From Echinometra lucunter (lineage: Eukaryota > Echinodermata > Echinoidea > Camarodonta > Echinometridae), in contig CM057167.1 in the NCBI GenBank assembly GCA_029962745.1, forward strand, positions 20,527,102 to 20,591,101: 64,000 nucleotides of DNA, read 5' to 3'. The position numbers and the translations under genes are program-made. The notes under the pieces are model-generated. The model had not been told where the DNA came from and searched no databases. It was given only the letters and a program-made list of their open reading frames with translations. This document shows positions 35,718 to 47,191 of this stretch, in pieces; position 1 is the stretch's first letter, and every line of letters starts with the position of its first letter.

Positions 35718-35978
35718 CACTATGAACATGGCGGCCAAAGAAAGCGGACAAAATAAACAACCTCTCATTCTACCCTTCACAATGGTTCTGGTAGTCAAAA
35801 GAACATCCCTTCACAGCTCTTATGTTTGATCATGTAGTTCCAGGTGAATGACACCTGTTCCACATATTTTAGACAATAGCAGTGAAGGGATGTTCTTTTG
35901 ACTACCAGAACCATTGTGAAGGGTAGAATGGGGGGTTGTTTATTTTGTCCGCTTTCTTTGTCTGTCGTGTTCATAGTG
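35718..35978. mobile_element. palindromic MITE (CACTATGAACATG), copy 2
   Basis: The same ends and arms as 34551-34827, in a shorter 261-base form. TAA directly flanks both sides, a likely 3-base target duplication. Differences from copy 1 are concentrated in the loop between the arms. Confidence 0.85.
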
Positions 35979-36081
35979 TAATGAGCTCTTCACTATGGTT
36001 CATGTTAGAAATAACCATTAATTCATTTACTTTGTTACTTTAAAAACGAGACCTGGACCACTGAAATCTACATAATTATGA

Positions 36082-36575
36082 TTAAAGGCATTGGCTAAGT
36101 TTGTGAGCAGCCGATTTAAAAAATTCTCAAACTAAGATGAAACATGTGTATGAGTACTTGTATTTGTACTCAAAAACACTGAAACCAACCTTAATTTGGA
36201 ATGAAAAACTTTTAGTAAGACGCACACCGCGATTTTATTATTTTTGGTCTCAGAGACAATAAAATAAGAGGACCGACCGTTTTGCTCGAATTCAAAAAGG
36301 CCTTTACTTGCCTCCCTCCGCGTGATACGCCAATACACACAGTACGGTCCGGTGAGCCATGCGCGCCTTACGTCTAGTCCATGCAACCGACCCTTATATA
36401 TTTATCAAACATTGGTTCACATGTTTAATATTTAAAAATACTTCCTGTTGATATTATTCTTTGAAACTTTCAGACTGGTATTTTTACACTATAACCCTTA
36501 TGTTTATCCCATTTTCAAGTAGCAAAACGAGTTGGTTTTTTTGTTTATCATAACAATGTTAACCAATGCCTTTAA
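36082..36575. mobile_element. TTAA-flanked MITE, copy B
   Basis: The left end TTAAAGGCATTGGCTAA and the right end TTAACCAATGCCTTTAA are inverted. The outermost TTAA on each side could be a piggyBac-like target duplication, although the ends then start AGG, not the usual CCC/CCY. It matches 5417-5965 in inverted orientation and lacks that copy's TG/TA-rich insertion. Confidence 0.8.
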
Positions 36576-39500
36576 GGGAATTCTCTGTAGCACTCCATGC
36601 ATTTTCTCAATAGCTAAATTTTTTATTCTTTTCACACACAAAAAAAATCAAAGACACATTTTAAACTTACATTTAAAAAAATAGTCTGACTAATATGAGC
36701 TAATATGAGAGAAAAATTCCCTAGCAAAAATTGACGCAGCTGTCATGCGTTCGCGGTTCCAAATGCTCCACTGGCCCTCCCCCCCCCCCCCCCCCTACGC
36801 CCCTTATTTAATCCATCTTTGTAGACATGCAATTCGTAATTTTACAGATCAGCAATGCACTTTTGTTACAAGAACAATGGTCCACTCATGAAGTCTCTTG
36901 ACTTTCAAAGTTGAAAATGTTAAAATTTGCAACATGATCGTGTTCAAAATTTTCGACGCCCGCTATTCCAAATTGAACGTTGTTGCTTCATGCACCCTTC
37001 AAAAGATCTTATCCCTTTAAGTTCTTACACTGAATTATTTTATTTCAAAGTTTCACATGACCATTACGTTCATTTTCTGGTATATTTGACTATTCCACAG
37101 AACAAACACGTACAGTTATATCCCTTTTCCTGCATGGTTTGGCAATATTTTCCTTACTTTCTCTTTTTTCGTCTCTCTCCAACCACGAATCGATTTCAGG
37201 TTACTCGCAAACTGTAATCTTATCTTGCTCTTTTGAGGAGATCATTCCTGCCTTCATTTTGATCTTTGTAAGTGCTACCCTCTCCCATTATGCTTTTTTT
37301 TTCAATTTACATAACGTCTTTTTTGGCACGAGGACCAGAGTATCATTTTTCGATCCATTTCATGTCGGGCTTTATTAGATTTGCGGGTGGCTTTGTCACC
37401 GGGTTGGGTTTCCCCCGGACTTCTCTGCGAGAAAAAGAGGTAGCGGCACCCCCGCTCCGGGGCGTTGGCCTGACACCACAGCTGGTAAACCGACTTCTTT
37501 GATTTTCATATCATCCACCTTTTGCAAAAGAGCTGTTACCCAAAAAGGCGGTTCCAAACGGGCACTGATGAACGAAATTGGAAGATGAAGTTGGGAACGG
37601 TCGATTATATTAGTAGAAGGGGGGCGCTAAACAGTCGTTGCAGAATAAGGCGGTGCTCAGAATAAGCAATGCGAGAGGACTGGGTGAGTAGTGTAGCTCC
37701 GATAGTCAAAAGATGGCATGCAACCACCCCCCCCCCCCGCCCTCCCTCACCGAGGAACCAGTGGTGGGTGGAGGAAAGGAGAGAGAGGGGGGAGGGGAAT
37801 GCAACGAGAAGACGAAATGACCCCCCCCCCACACACACACACACACACACACACACGCCCGCGCGCATGATGGCCTTTCACCCCCACATTTCATCCTCTT
37901 TGTAAGACTTGTGCCGCCTCCATCCCCCTGGCAGGAGTGCCTTCTTTGTACTGGACCTATAATATAGCTACAATTTACAACTTATTCTTTTGCTATAGTA
38001 CATGTCTAAATCATTGATGATCATGATATATATCATAATTATAACTAATTCCAATAAAACATTTTTTTTTTAAAGAATTATATAAACCTAAATAGACCAC
38101 ATAGCAGCCCGAAATGTTGATGTAAATAATGATATAAATTTTCAGGTGTAGGTCTACATTCAGTGCCCCTCAGTTCTTCCTCTCCCATCCCTCCCCCCCC
38201 CCCCCCCCCCTTCCTGCACCTCGTACTTGCTATGGTTCTGGTATTTTAAAAAAAATGTCCAAAAAAAAATTGTTGAATGATATTACTTTTCAACTTCATG
38301 TTAGCTGCAAGTGCCAGATATTTTGATTTTCTACCAATGATATTGGTCGTTAAAAGCAACGGCCTCTTGTGTAAAGAAATACAACATTAAATAATCCAAT
38401 GAAAAAAGGAGGTTTATAACAAAGCAATCAAAGCAGTCCAATTCATAATGCACCACGATTGCGATCAATCAGATATCAAACGGAGGAGATTGTGTATTTT
38501 CTAAATCGTACTTCTTTCGGAAATTTGTCATATATTTCAAATATTGGCGTTCGCCAACCCGGCGAAGAAAGCAAATTTACCTGTGCTTATCATTTTTCTT
38601 TGGAAATTTTTTTATTTTCTCCCCATGATGTTCTGATTTTTTATTACTATTTAGAAAAGTTTGCATTCAAAGGAATTCAATCATTTTTATTTCTGAACAT
38701 TTACACTTTCCATGTTTTCCTGTTTTCTGCTCCCCAAACCAACTAGTTAGAATAGAAACGTTTTCAATCTCATTTTCAGTGAAAATGGGGTGGTGTCATT
38801 TTTTTTCTGAAGCTGGTAACAATAACGATGTGTTACTACAATATCCCTCCCTCCCTCCTTCCCCCACCCTCCGGTGCATCCCTGCCTCGTCCTCAATAGT
38901 CCCCCCCCCCCCCCCCCCCCTCTTAGGGGGAATAATAACGCAAAATGAAGCCATAAAAACGATGTGTTCACATACTGGCTGTGTTCTCCGTGGATGCCCC
39001 TCCCCCCCCCCCCCCCCCCCCGGCGTCCTGCGGCTACGCCAGTGCCCTCCTAACCTCATGTCTTTGATGTCTATACATAAACCGCATCATGTCAACGGAA
39101 GTCAGTGGACAAAAGTACAAGTCACTGCCCTTTTCTTCTTGACACGCCTGTCATCGTCCCCCAGCCTAGACTAGTTAAGACAGTCACGGTCCCATCTATT
39201 CACTTACTCAACCAAAACAAACACAAAATTTTTATTTGGATTTAGCCAAAAGCACAAACGCCCCATTATTATCTGTTGTTCTAGGAGGATCTGCAATGTC
39301 TACAAACCGAATCCCAGCTACTACACTTTTGACAAGTCCGAGGCAACTTAAACAGAGAATTTACACAAAAGTAAGCGGCCGGAATCGCCAAAAGGTATTT
39401 TTGAAAAGAGCAAATGCAATGAAAAAGCTGTGTGATACTCACGACTCTTCAACAGAAATGAGAGGGGGCGGCTTTGGATGTAATCTAAAATGTTTACAAT

Positions 39501-40234
39501 AGTTTGGGCTGTCTGCAAAAATAACCGCACTTGATCCGAGATTTTGATATGACAAGCTAAATAAATCAAGCCTGAACTTCCAGCTTAAGCCTTGGAGAAA
39601 ACTTGCTGATGGGAGATATGAGTCAAGTTGAGCGAGGTGTTGCAAATTTTTTCAAAATGTAATTAAACAAATTTTGATTCATTAACCAATTGTGATATCT
39701 TTTATTGACAAATATATTTGAACATGTACAATATAATGATATGAATCCATGTGCACTTGAAGAAAAGGTGATAAGATGTGAAAAAAGATACATGAAAAAG
39801 CTGTGTTATGAATCATAATACAAGTGGAGGGGTTTGCAAAGTACAGGCTTTGCTTTTTAGCATTCCCCTCCATTTTCAGCATTTATTTATTGAATTATCT
39901 TTGAAAATTAAATTGCATGAAAATTATTGTTATTATGTACATTTTGTTGACGATGATATTATTGATGATGTAATTACGTTTGTTATATTCTGTTGAAAAT
40001 GGAAAAATAAATGAAATGAAAGTGGAAACAAACGATACTTATACAGGCACAGCAAGTGCAAATCTATGATCGCATGAAAGGGCAATTGGGGGAATTTTTC
40101 TCCAAACAGAGTCAGGACTTCGGGAACTCTGCCAGCTCTCTCGATGTCTTCGCGGATTTTTTTTTTTTTCGAATTATTATCACATTATATTGACACTAAA
40201 CTGCGTAAAAATCTCTTTTCATATGTTTTTTTTT
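36576..40234. other. intergenic DNA with many poly-C runs, no gene seen
   Basis: Poly-C runs occur near 36780-36795, 37728, 37821-37830 (followed by (AC)n to 37856), 38193-38210, 38901-38920 and 39003-39020. Open frames beside them are composition artefacts. Around 39690-40020, two AT-rich segments look like LINE or gene 3' ends facing each other: an AATAAA-like signal lies on each strand, and one side ends AAATAAATGAAATGAAAG. No coding region is supported. Confidence 0.45.
37821..37856. repeat. poly-C followed by (AC)n
   Basis: Ten C, then thirteen AC dinucleotides. Confidence 0.9.
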
Positions 40235-40734
40235 NNNNNNNNNNNNNNNNNNNNNNNNNNNNNNNNNNNNNNNNNNNNNNNNNNNNNNNNNNNNNNNNNN
40301 NNNNNNNNNNNNNNNNNNNNNNNNNNNNNNNNNNNNNNNNNNNNNNNNNNNNNNNNNNNNNNNNNNNNNNNNNNNNNNNNNNNNNNNNNNNNNNNNNNNN
40401 NNNNNNNNNNNNNNNNNNNNNNNNNNNNNNNNNNNNNNNNNNNNNNNNNNNNNNNNNNNNNNNNNNNNNNNNNNNNNNNNNNNNNNNNNNNNNNNNNNNN
40501 NNNNNNNNNNNNNNNNNNNNNNNNNNNNNNNNNNNNNNNNNNNNNNNNNNNNNNNNNNNNNNNNNNNNNNNNNNNNNNNNNNNNNNNNNNNNNNNNNNNN
40601 NNNNNNNNNNNNNNNNNNNNNNNNNNNNNNNNNNNNNNNNNNNNNNNNNNNNNNNNNNNNNNNNNNNNNNNNNNNNNNNNNNNNNNNNNNNNNNNNNNNN
40701 NNNNNNNNNNNNNNNNNNNNNNNNNNNNNNNNNN
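40235..40734. other. assembly gap, 500 N
   Basis: Exactly 500 unknown bases, probably a placeholder length. A poly-T run borders the left side, so a low-complexity stretch may have stopped the assembly. Open frames across it are meaningless. Confidence 1.
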
Positions 40735-42454
40735 CAACGGGTTCACTCACCAGAACAGCTACAAATCTGAATAGAATTGAATTATGAAAAAAGGAAAGAT
40801 ATTTTACTTGATCCTTTGTCATTCTACACCCGAGTGATAAAGAGGTCACGGTTAGACGCGTTCGGAATGACGGTTTAACAGCCCATCAAAGAGAAAACGG
40901 AATAAATGGCTTTTCGGCTGATAATAAAGGTGGGAGGCACGATTGCCTCGCTTTTCTCCACAAGTTATTCTTCCTTTCATCAAATAATTTACCTATCGTG
41001 TTTGCGCATTGGTACATCACCGTCAGAATTCGGTGTCATACAAACCAAGACAATATTCAATTTAATTCGGATCGGATATTGATAGATGAGAGGAGATATA
41101 TCATCTAGCGTGGAGTCATAGCAAGTGTTTTGAGCAAATAGAATAGCATGGATGGAAATGGGTGAGTCCAAGGGGTTCCATGGGGAGGCAGCCACGTGCC
41201 AACCCCCCCCCCCCCCCCTTCCTGAAGAAACCAAATTTCACAAAGCTCAAGTACATAAGAAATTCAAGGTGAAAAAATGTGAAAATTTTGATGTCCTTGG
41301 AGCAGTGAGGGGGGGTGGCTTTCTACTGAAAATTTCTAGACTTGGGGCCCTTCCCTATTTATACCATGATGGCATCTTTGATGACCCCGTTCCCTTTACT
41401 ATTTCCATTTTCTTGTTTCTTTTTTTTTTTCATTTATTTTTTTTTTGGTTTAGCTCGTCAGTCGTCACCGAATTTTCAGACATGTGCCGCCGAACCAGCC
41501 CCCCCCCCCTCCGCCCCTTCAAATGATCCTGGAACTACTTCTGAAATCGAATATCATCAAGCGTGGAGTGTGACTGGAAGTTGCTACAAACTGCCAATTC
41601 ATGCTCAGTACAAAGAAAGCCATTTGCAGTCAAATTGGTATTGTCATTCTAAAACCATGAGAAAGAATAAGCTGTCTCTAGCGGTGGACCGTGAAAATTA
41701 TTGCCACCTTTAACCTGCTGTCTATGTAATTTGTTGAAAATTTGGGGAAATTCTTGTTTGTCCTAACTTGTATTGGGAAAAATCCATACCTGTGAGTACT
41801 AGTGAAGATTACGTTTTTAAAAAATACAAATAAATTTTAAAAATATATTAAAAATGAAATGCTGAAGTTATGGTTTTGAAAAATTTTTGCCGGAAGTTAA
41901 TTCATTTTTACCTGTTCATAGCCGTTGATGTTGTATTGAAGTTTGCATATAGATTCATGGTCAGTTATCTCTTTTCTTGTGGCAGAATATCAGTGAATAT
42001 TATCCATCTCTATCGAGATCAAGCTGCTCAAAAGCAAGAAATAATCGTGGATCTTTCTCACAATAGTCATTCCTTTTTTAATGATATTTTTTTTAGTATT
42101 TTCTCTCAAATCAAATACATATTGTACAAAAATTTAATGCCATGATGCTTTCTATCGACAGATCGATTGCCTCATTTTATCTTTTTTAAAATCTGATTAA
42201 GATCTGGAGGGGGGGCTAGACGGGAGCTAAGGAGTATACCACATTCTATTAACTCCAATTTCTTGAAATATATTGCTCGTGGGCTGGGTTGCTACGTGGT
42301 TTTAGGTCAGACTTGAGGATAGAGTTAGAGTTATGCATAGCATTTGGTCCAGTATTCGGTTTATAGAGTACGAAATTGACGCAGAGTATGTCGCGGAGCG
42401 TGTGATATAGATTCATTGCTCGTACAATGGTATTTGATTTCATTTGTCTTTATT

Positions 42455-42520
42455 TGCTGTGACTTGATTTGATTTGATTTGATTTGATTTGATTTGATTT
42501 GATTTGATTTGATTTGATAT
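42455..42520. repeat. (TTGAT)n pentanucleotide array
   Basis: About eleven TTGAT units. Such short arrays often mark LINE 3' tails, here on the minus strand, but no LINE body is recognised. Confidence 0.85.
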
Positions 42521-42597
42521 GTATTTATTAATGTCAATTAATCCACTCCAGTACCAAGGGATATGTCCATCAATGGCGTATTATGGACCCCCCCCCC

Positions 42598-42650
42598 CAA
42601 AAAAAAAAAAATAAATAAATAAATAAATAAATAAATAAAATCTTATCTAT
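42598..42650. repeat. poly-A plus (AAAT)n
   Basis: A run of A is followed by about nine AAAT units, after a short poly-C run. Confidence 0.9.
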
Positions 42651-43583
42651 GCAGAGCAACCGCTCTCACTTGGAAAAGTATTTAATAGGTTCAAATTCTT
42701 TAGAAAATATTGACATGGGAATATGGCGAAAGGATCGAAGAATCATCTTTCTTCGAAATGGAACCGGAAAGAAGACAACCATCCACCCATCCCCCCCCCC
42801 CAATCGTCCGTTGTCCATTCCCACCTTGACCGCTGAATATCTTCCTTAACCTTGACCTTTGACCTGGCATTCCACGGCGAGAGTGTAAGAGAAGATTTAT
42901 TTTTAACTCGGAAAGTCCATGACCTAAAATAACATTTTCTTGTCTGTGGTCGCCCTTCATCCGATATATTTATCCAACCAAATGGAAGGTGGGATCTGTC
43001 TTTGGATGTTCACTTTTTTCCTCGCTGGGTCTGATTCTCTATGACTGTATATGAGGATTACGAAAAATTCGTTAGCCTTATTTTGATTTATTAGATATAA
43101 TCTATTTTTCTAGGTTACTTCAATCAAAAGTTTTAAACTTTGATACACTAGTGTACTCAGGGATAATTATGAACAGTTGGTTAAGTGGGCCTGTTCATTA
43201 TGCCTGCTTCTTTTTCGTATTCGTAAGCTTGTATTTTTTTTTTCCAAGTTTACCGATGTTGACTAACCTTTTTTTTTACATTCTTGACAGGGATATACTT
43301 ACTGTTCCTTTGTTATAAAGTTGAAACGAATCTACCACCGGGGGTGGGTGTCTGTAGGGGGCTTGAGCCCCCCCCCCCCCCCAGCCCGCCTGCAACTAAG
43401 CAGGTAGTCATGACACTCGGCACTGCCTTTCCGATCTTGTCCCATTCGTGATGAATGGGACAAGACAGGTATGGGAGGCTCAGGAATTCCAAGTCAAGTC
43501 CAAGATCCCAAGAATTCTTTCGAAGGCATGCCAGATGACTGAATGGCAGACTGAGCATGATTGTCGTGATGGAGATTGGGTTA

Positions 43584-43846
43584 CAGTGGCGTAGAAAAGA
43601 GGGTCGAGGCCCCCCCCCCCCCCCCCATTCTACTGAGAAAAGGGGAGGGAAAAGAGAAAGTAATAGAGACTCGGAAAAGGATATAAGAAGAATTAAGGGC
43701 TCCTCCGACACCCTCCCTCAAATTCTTGGCCTTATTGATAAGCATATTATCAGAAAAATAAAATCGGTGAGCTCCCCCACCCCCCCCCCCCCCTCCACTT
43801 TCCAATAATGTGCCCCTTCTCTGGTTGGACCCACGTTATGCCACTG
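43584..43846. mobile_element. MITE with CAGTGGCGTA ends
   Basis: The left end CAGTGGCGTAGAAA and the right end, inverted, CAGTGGCATAACG enclose 263 bases with poly-C runs of 17 (near 43610) and 12 (near 43782). Flanking octamers TTGGGTTA and TGGGGTGG agree at five positions, a weak 8-base duplication that would fit hAT-like elements. It has no coding capacity. Confidence 0.6.
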
Positions 43847-45789
43847 TGGGGTGGTGCGACATTAATTGCCAAGCAGTCGAGACGTTACACTACTTTATAC
43901 AATGGAAGACGCAGGGGAACAGAAAACTGTACATTTTCTTTTAGACATTTCACAGTAATGTGCATGCATGTTGATGAACTATAAACTAAATTTCCAAAGT
44001 TCACCACAGGTTCTCGTTTACAAGTTTGGGGGGCAATAGCATCCAAAAGTCATAGCTATGGATCTGTCCCTCTGCCTGCCTGGAGGTGTAATGGTGTTGA
44101 CGAGGTTGCTGGTTGTACCGCTGGTGTGTTGGTGTGGTGGTGATGATGGTGGCAGTATGGTGGCAGTATGGTGGCGCTCCTGGTGGAGGTGTAGACATAG
44201 TGGTGTCGAGTCAGTGGTGGTGGGTGGTGGTAGTGGTAGTATGAAAGCAGTGCATTAGCATGATTAAGAAACTAGGCTGGTGTCGCTGGGTAGTACTGGT
44301 AATCTCTTCTGTTCCTTTAATACTTTTATTCAATTTGTCTAAATTCACCTTCACCATCTCAACCTGTAGCAACACTTTCCCTTGATACCAGTTTCGGCCT
44401 GTCAAGCTGAAAGTTTCCGTTGACCATTGTGAGAAATGATTATGACGTCACGTCTTTCGATGAGACAGTTGATCAGAGGTGACTCTCGGTTCTGGTCGGC
44501 TTGCCTTTCGGTATGTAATCGTGAAATCCCGAAGATTGGTTTGCAAATCGAGTGAAGCGATCAGACATGGATGAGAGTGACTCCACTCTACCATAAATAT
44601 ATATGAAGACGAAAAAATAAACCTGCGCGTGGTGGAGCAAATTCCCATTGGCTCGACGCAGCAGGAGTCGCTCCAGAAAACCATTTGATATGGAAATGAG
44701 ATAGTAAAGGGCGCCGATGATTGGTGGGTAAGCAGGAGGGTTGGTTTAATGACTGCAGGCGTTTACAGTTCGGTCAGCTTTGAAAAGCGGTACGAGTGGG
44801 AGAGACAGAACCCGTTCTCGGTTTATGTTTGTTTTCGCGGACATTAAAACGAATCGTTTGATCTCACCGCCAACGAGCAACGATCCCCATATCGTGCGTA
44901 ATCGACAGTTGCATTTATTCATCGCGGCATTTATGATAGTAGTATTTCGAATCGGTGCGACGATTTTTCCACACTGCTTGGTCTTATGTCTTCGTAGTCT
45001 TTCACTCGGCAATTATACACAGAAGGGTTCTCGCCTTCGGTAAAGCAGAAGCTATTTACAACCTCAATGTTGTGACACTCCCCATTCAAGACGATCCCCG
45101 CGTAATTTGACGGAATTTAAATACCAAGCAGCCGTGTTTTGGAAGTAGACGCTCGGTCGTGTTAAGTATCCGCGGCAGTGGGCCTCTGAAGTTTGTTACT
45201 GTTTATTTTCGCGTCGAAAGGTGATCGACACGAGATTTTTATTCTCCAGCTTTTATTTGCCTCTATGATTGTGTAGGAATTCAAGTACGCTCAGCTCGAT
45301 GGTGTTGTGAAAAATTTCCAACTTTGGTATTGCAGTTGAAAACTATTTCCCCTCAGCCGAAGATTCTGTATCACTATTCTAACTGTTAATTTTTGTTTTC
45401 TTGTTTTTGCCATAATTAAAAACACCGAGAATGCACCTTGCTACATCTGGTATCGTCTGCTTGACATATTGCAGTGATGTTCATTGATTTCTAGTGATTT
45501 TATAATTTTTTTTTCCGAAGCAACAGGCAGTAAAAGTTTAAACCTGATACACCACGATATTGTGTGCATGTGAAAAGATAGCGGTCTGCGGTATATAATA
45601 TTCTGCCTTTAACGGTCTGGCTGAGTGAGGATTTTGTCAAATTTTTACAGAAGAGGAATAAACTCAACATCCAGAATGGGATTTTTGGATCATCAGATAA
45701 TTTACAGGACACATATATCCTTGTTTCATATATTATGTTGCTTTCTGCAACTTTCATCCACACTTGTGAGCAACACATATCGTACTGAT
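43847..45789. other. flank and possible 5' region of the unrecognised gene
   Basis: A GTG-rich patch lies at 44090-44240. From about 44440 to 45300 the DNA is less AT-rich and contains several CG dinucleotides, as a promoter or 5' leader may. No TATA box or start site can be fixed. The frame of the next exon is open from 45625, so its true start or acceptor may lie between 45625 and 45790; CACTTGTGAG before 45770 is one acceptor-like border. Confidence 0.35.
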
Positions 45790-46150
45790 ATGTTATCAAA
45801 CAATGGGCACCACACCACGGCAGAGATGCAACTCCATCGCTGGGCCGTCGCGGCGATGGACTACCCCAGGACACTGGACTGCACTGTAGTCCCGTTCATT
45901 AGGGAACGTGAGTGCCTCCAGCTAGTGCAGCGACCCGAATCGGAAATGAACTTGTATGTTGCGCCGCCTCGCCCCGGTGGCTATCATGCTGTACTGCCCG
46001 ATGGAGGGCTGAGTGGCAGCGGAACTCATGATGTGGTGCTTGTGATAGACCCGTACCCGCATGCGAGTTTTGGACACCTTGTCATCATCTTCTTCCTGGA
46101 TTTTGATTTAGATCTTGAGTCGTGCCGAGAACGAGGAGGAAAATATCTTG
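45790..46150 (+). CDS. probable coding exon of an unrecognised protein, part 1
   Basis: This open stretch is clearly richer in G and C than its surroundings and ends at a strong donor, CTTG/GTGAGT, in phase 1. It gives 120 codons from the Met at 45790; Mets at 45826 and 45856 are alternatives, and the frame is open back to 45625. Features include DYPRTLDCTVVPFIREREC, VAPPRPGGYHAVLPDGG and LVIDPYPHASFGHLVIIFF, followed by a Cys (ESCRERGG). The hydrophobic run near its end is too short and mixed for a clear membrane helix. I do not recognise the family. The downstream exon at 62849-62970 fits its phase. The gene may continue past the window. Confidence 0.6.
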
Positions 46151-46966
46151 GTGAGTATCTGTAGATTTCACAGAAATTGAAATGTATTCATAAGAATTCT
46201 CTTAGACGCTCAATAAAAATGAACATATCAATCTGTAACAGTTGTCAAATTTTGTATGCAAAAAACGTTTTATAGTGTTATGATATGCGCTGTATTGACT
46301 CCCTGTTTGCTGGCCCGTTTGTACATTTTGAATGCTTACCTTGTGTGTTGATTCAGTAGTAGGACTTTGCAACTTCCGAGAATAATAACTAAAGAATGAC
46401 AAATCTAACTAGATTGGTGTAATATATTTTGAAGACGTTCCTTCATCAGCATGTTAAGTAGACTGACCCACGTCCCTGCACCTGTCTTGAAGTAATCGCC
46501 TTCATTGCCTATGATCGCCCTGGTTTTATTTTTTGTTTTGTTTTTGTTTTAGTTTCTTTTTTCTTTTTCTTTTTTTTTTTTGTTTCTTTTTGATTTCGTC
46601 ATCATATCAGTAAAATTTTTGTTGTTTGTGTTTTACCTGTACTCATTATTCAGTGATTTACATATTTTGCAACTGCATCTATATATGGACCTGTTTTACA
46701 ATGTTTAGGAGAGGGGTTAGATTTCGATGTACAAACGTGTAGAATAAAAGATTCATTTCTGGCTGTCGTAACTTTCCTCCTATTTAAAATTGTTTCGTCC
46801 AACAAGTACCGGTAGGTCTATTTTAGAAATTAACATTGACTAAGAAAAAGAATGTGCCAAGGTTAGTATTTTTTTTAATCGTATTTCAAGCAGTCACATT
46901 TATTTCCTGCACATCCGAGAAGAATAAAGAGATAAAACTCATCCATTATAATCTGGCACTCCCTTT

Positions 46967-47191
46967 CAGGGGCGAAACCCAAGGATTTATCAGCCGGGTC
47001 GGTGGGGGGGGGGGCACACGTCTGAATGTAATCCTTAACAAGCAAAACACTATCAAGTACAGAACATCATTCCAGATATATCTTCAAGCAGAAGGATAAT
47101 TCGATAACCGCATTTCAGCCATTTGGGTTCTAAAAGGGGGGCATGGGTTTGCGCACCCCCCCCCCCCCCCCCATGCCGCCATGAACCCCTG
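46967..47191. mobile_element. MITE with CAGGGG ends
   Basis: The left end CAGGGGCGAAACCCAAGG and the right end, inverted, CAGGGGTTCATGGCGGCATG enclose 225 bases. Inside are a poly-G run (47004-47014) and a poly-C run (47157-47172) that can pair with each other. Flanking octamers CTCCCTTT and CCATCTTT agree at five positions. The CAGGGG terminus fits hAT-like elements. Confidence 0.55.

Larger units (their letters stand above)
40735..43583. other. intergenic DNA, no gene seen
   Basis: Poly-C runs lie near 41204, 41498, 42590, 42791 and 43370. Frames at 41152-41526 and 41342-41713 run through poly-C and lack domains. Confidence 0.45.

Noticed and set aside
40144..40849. Open frames spanning the N stretch on both strands
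   Set aside because: They consist of unknown residues across a 500-base gap and have no real sequence support.
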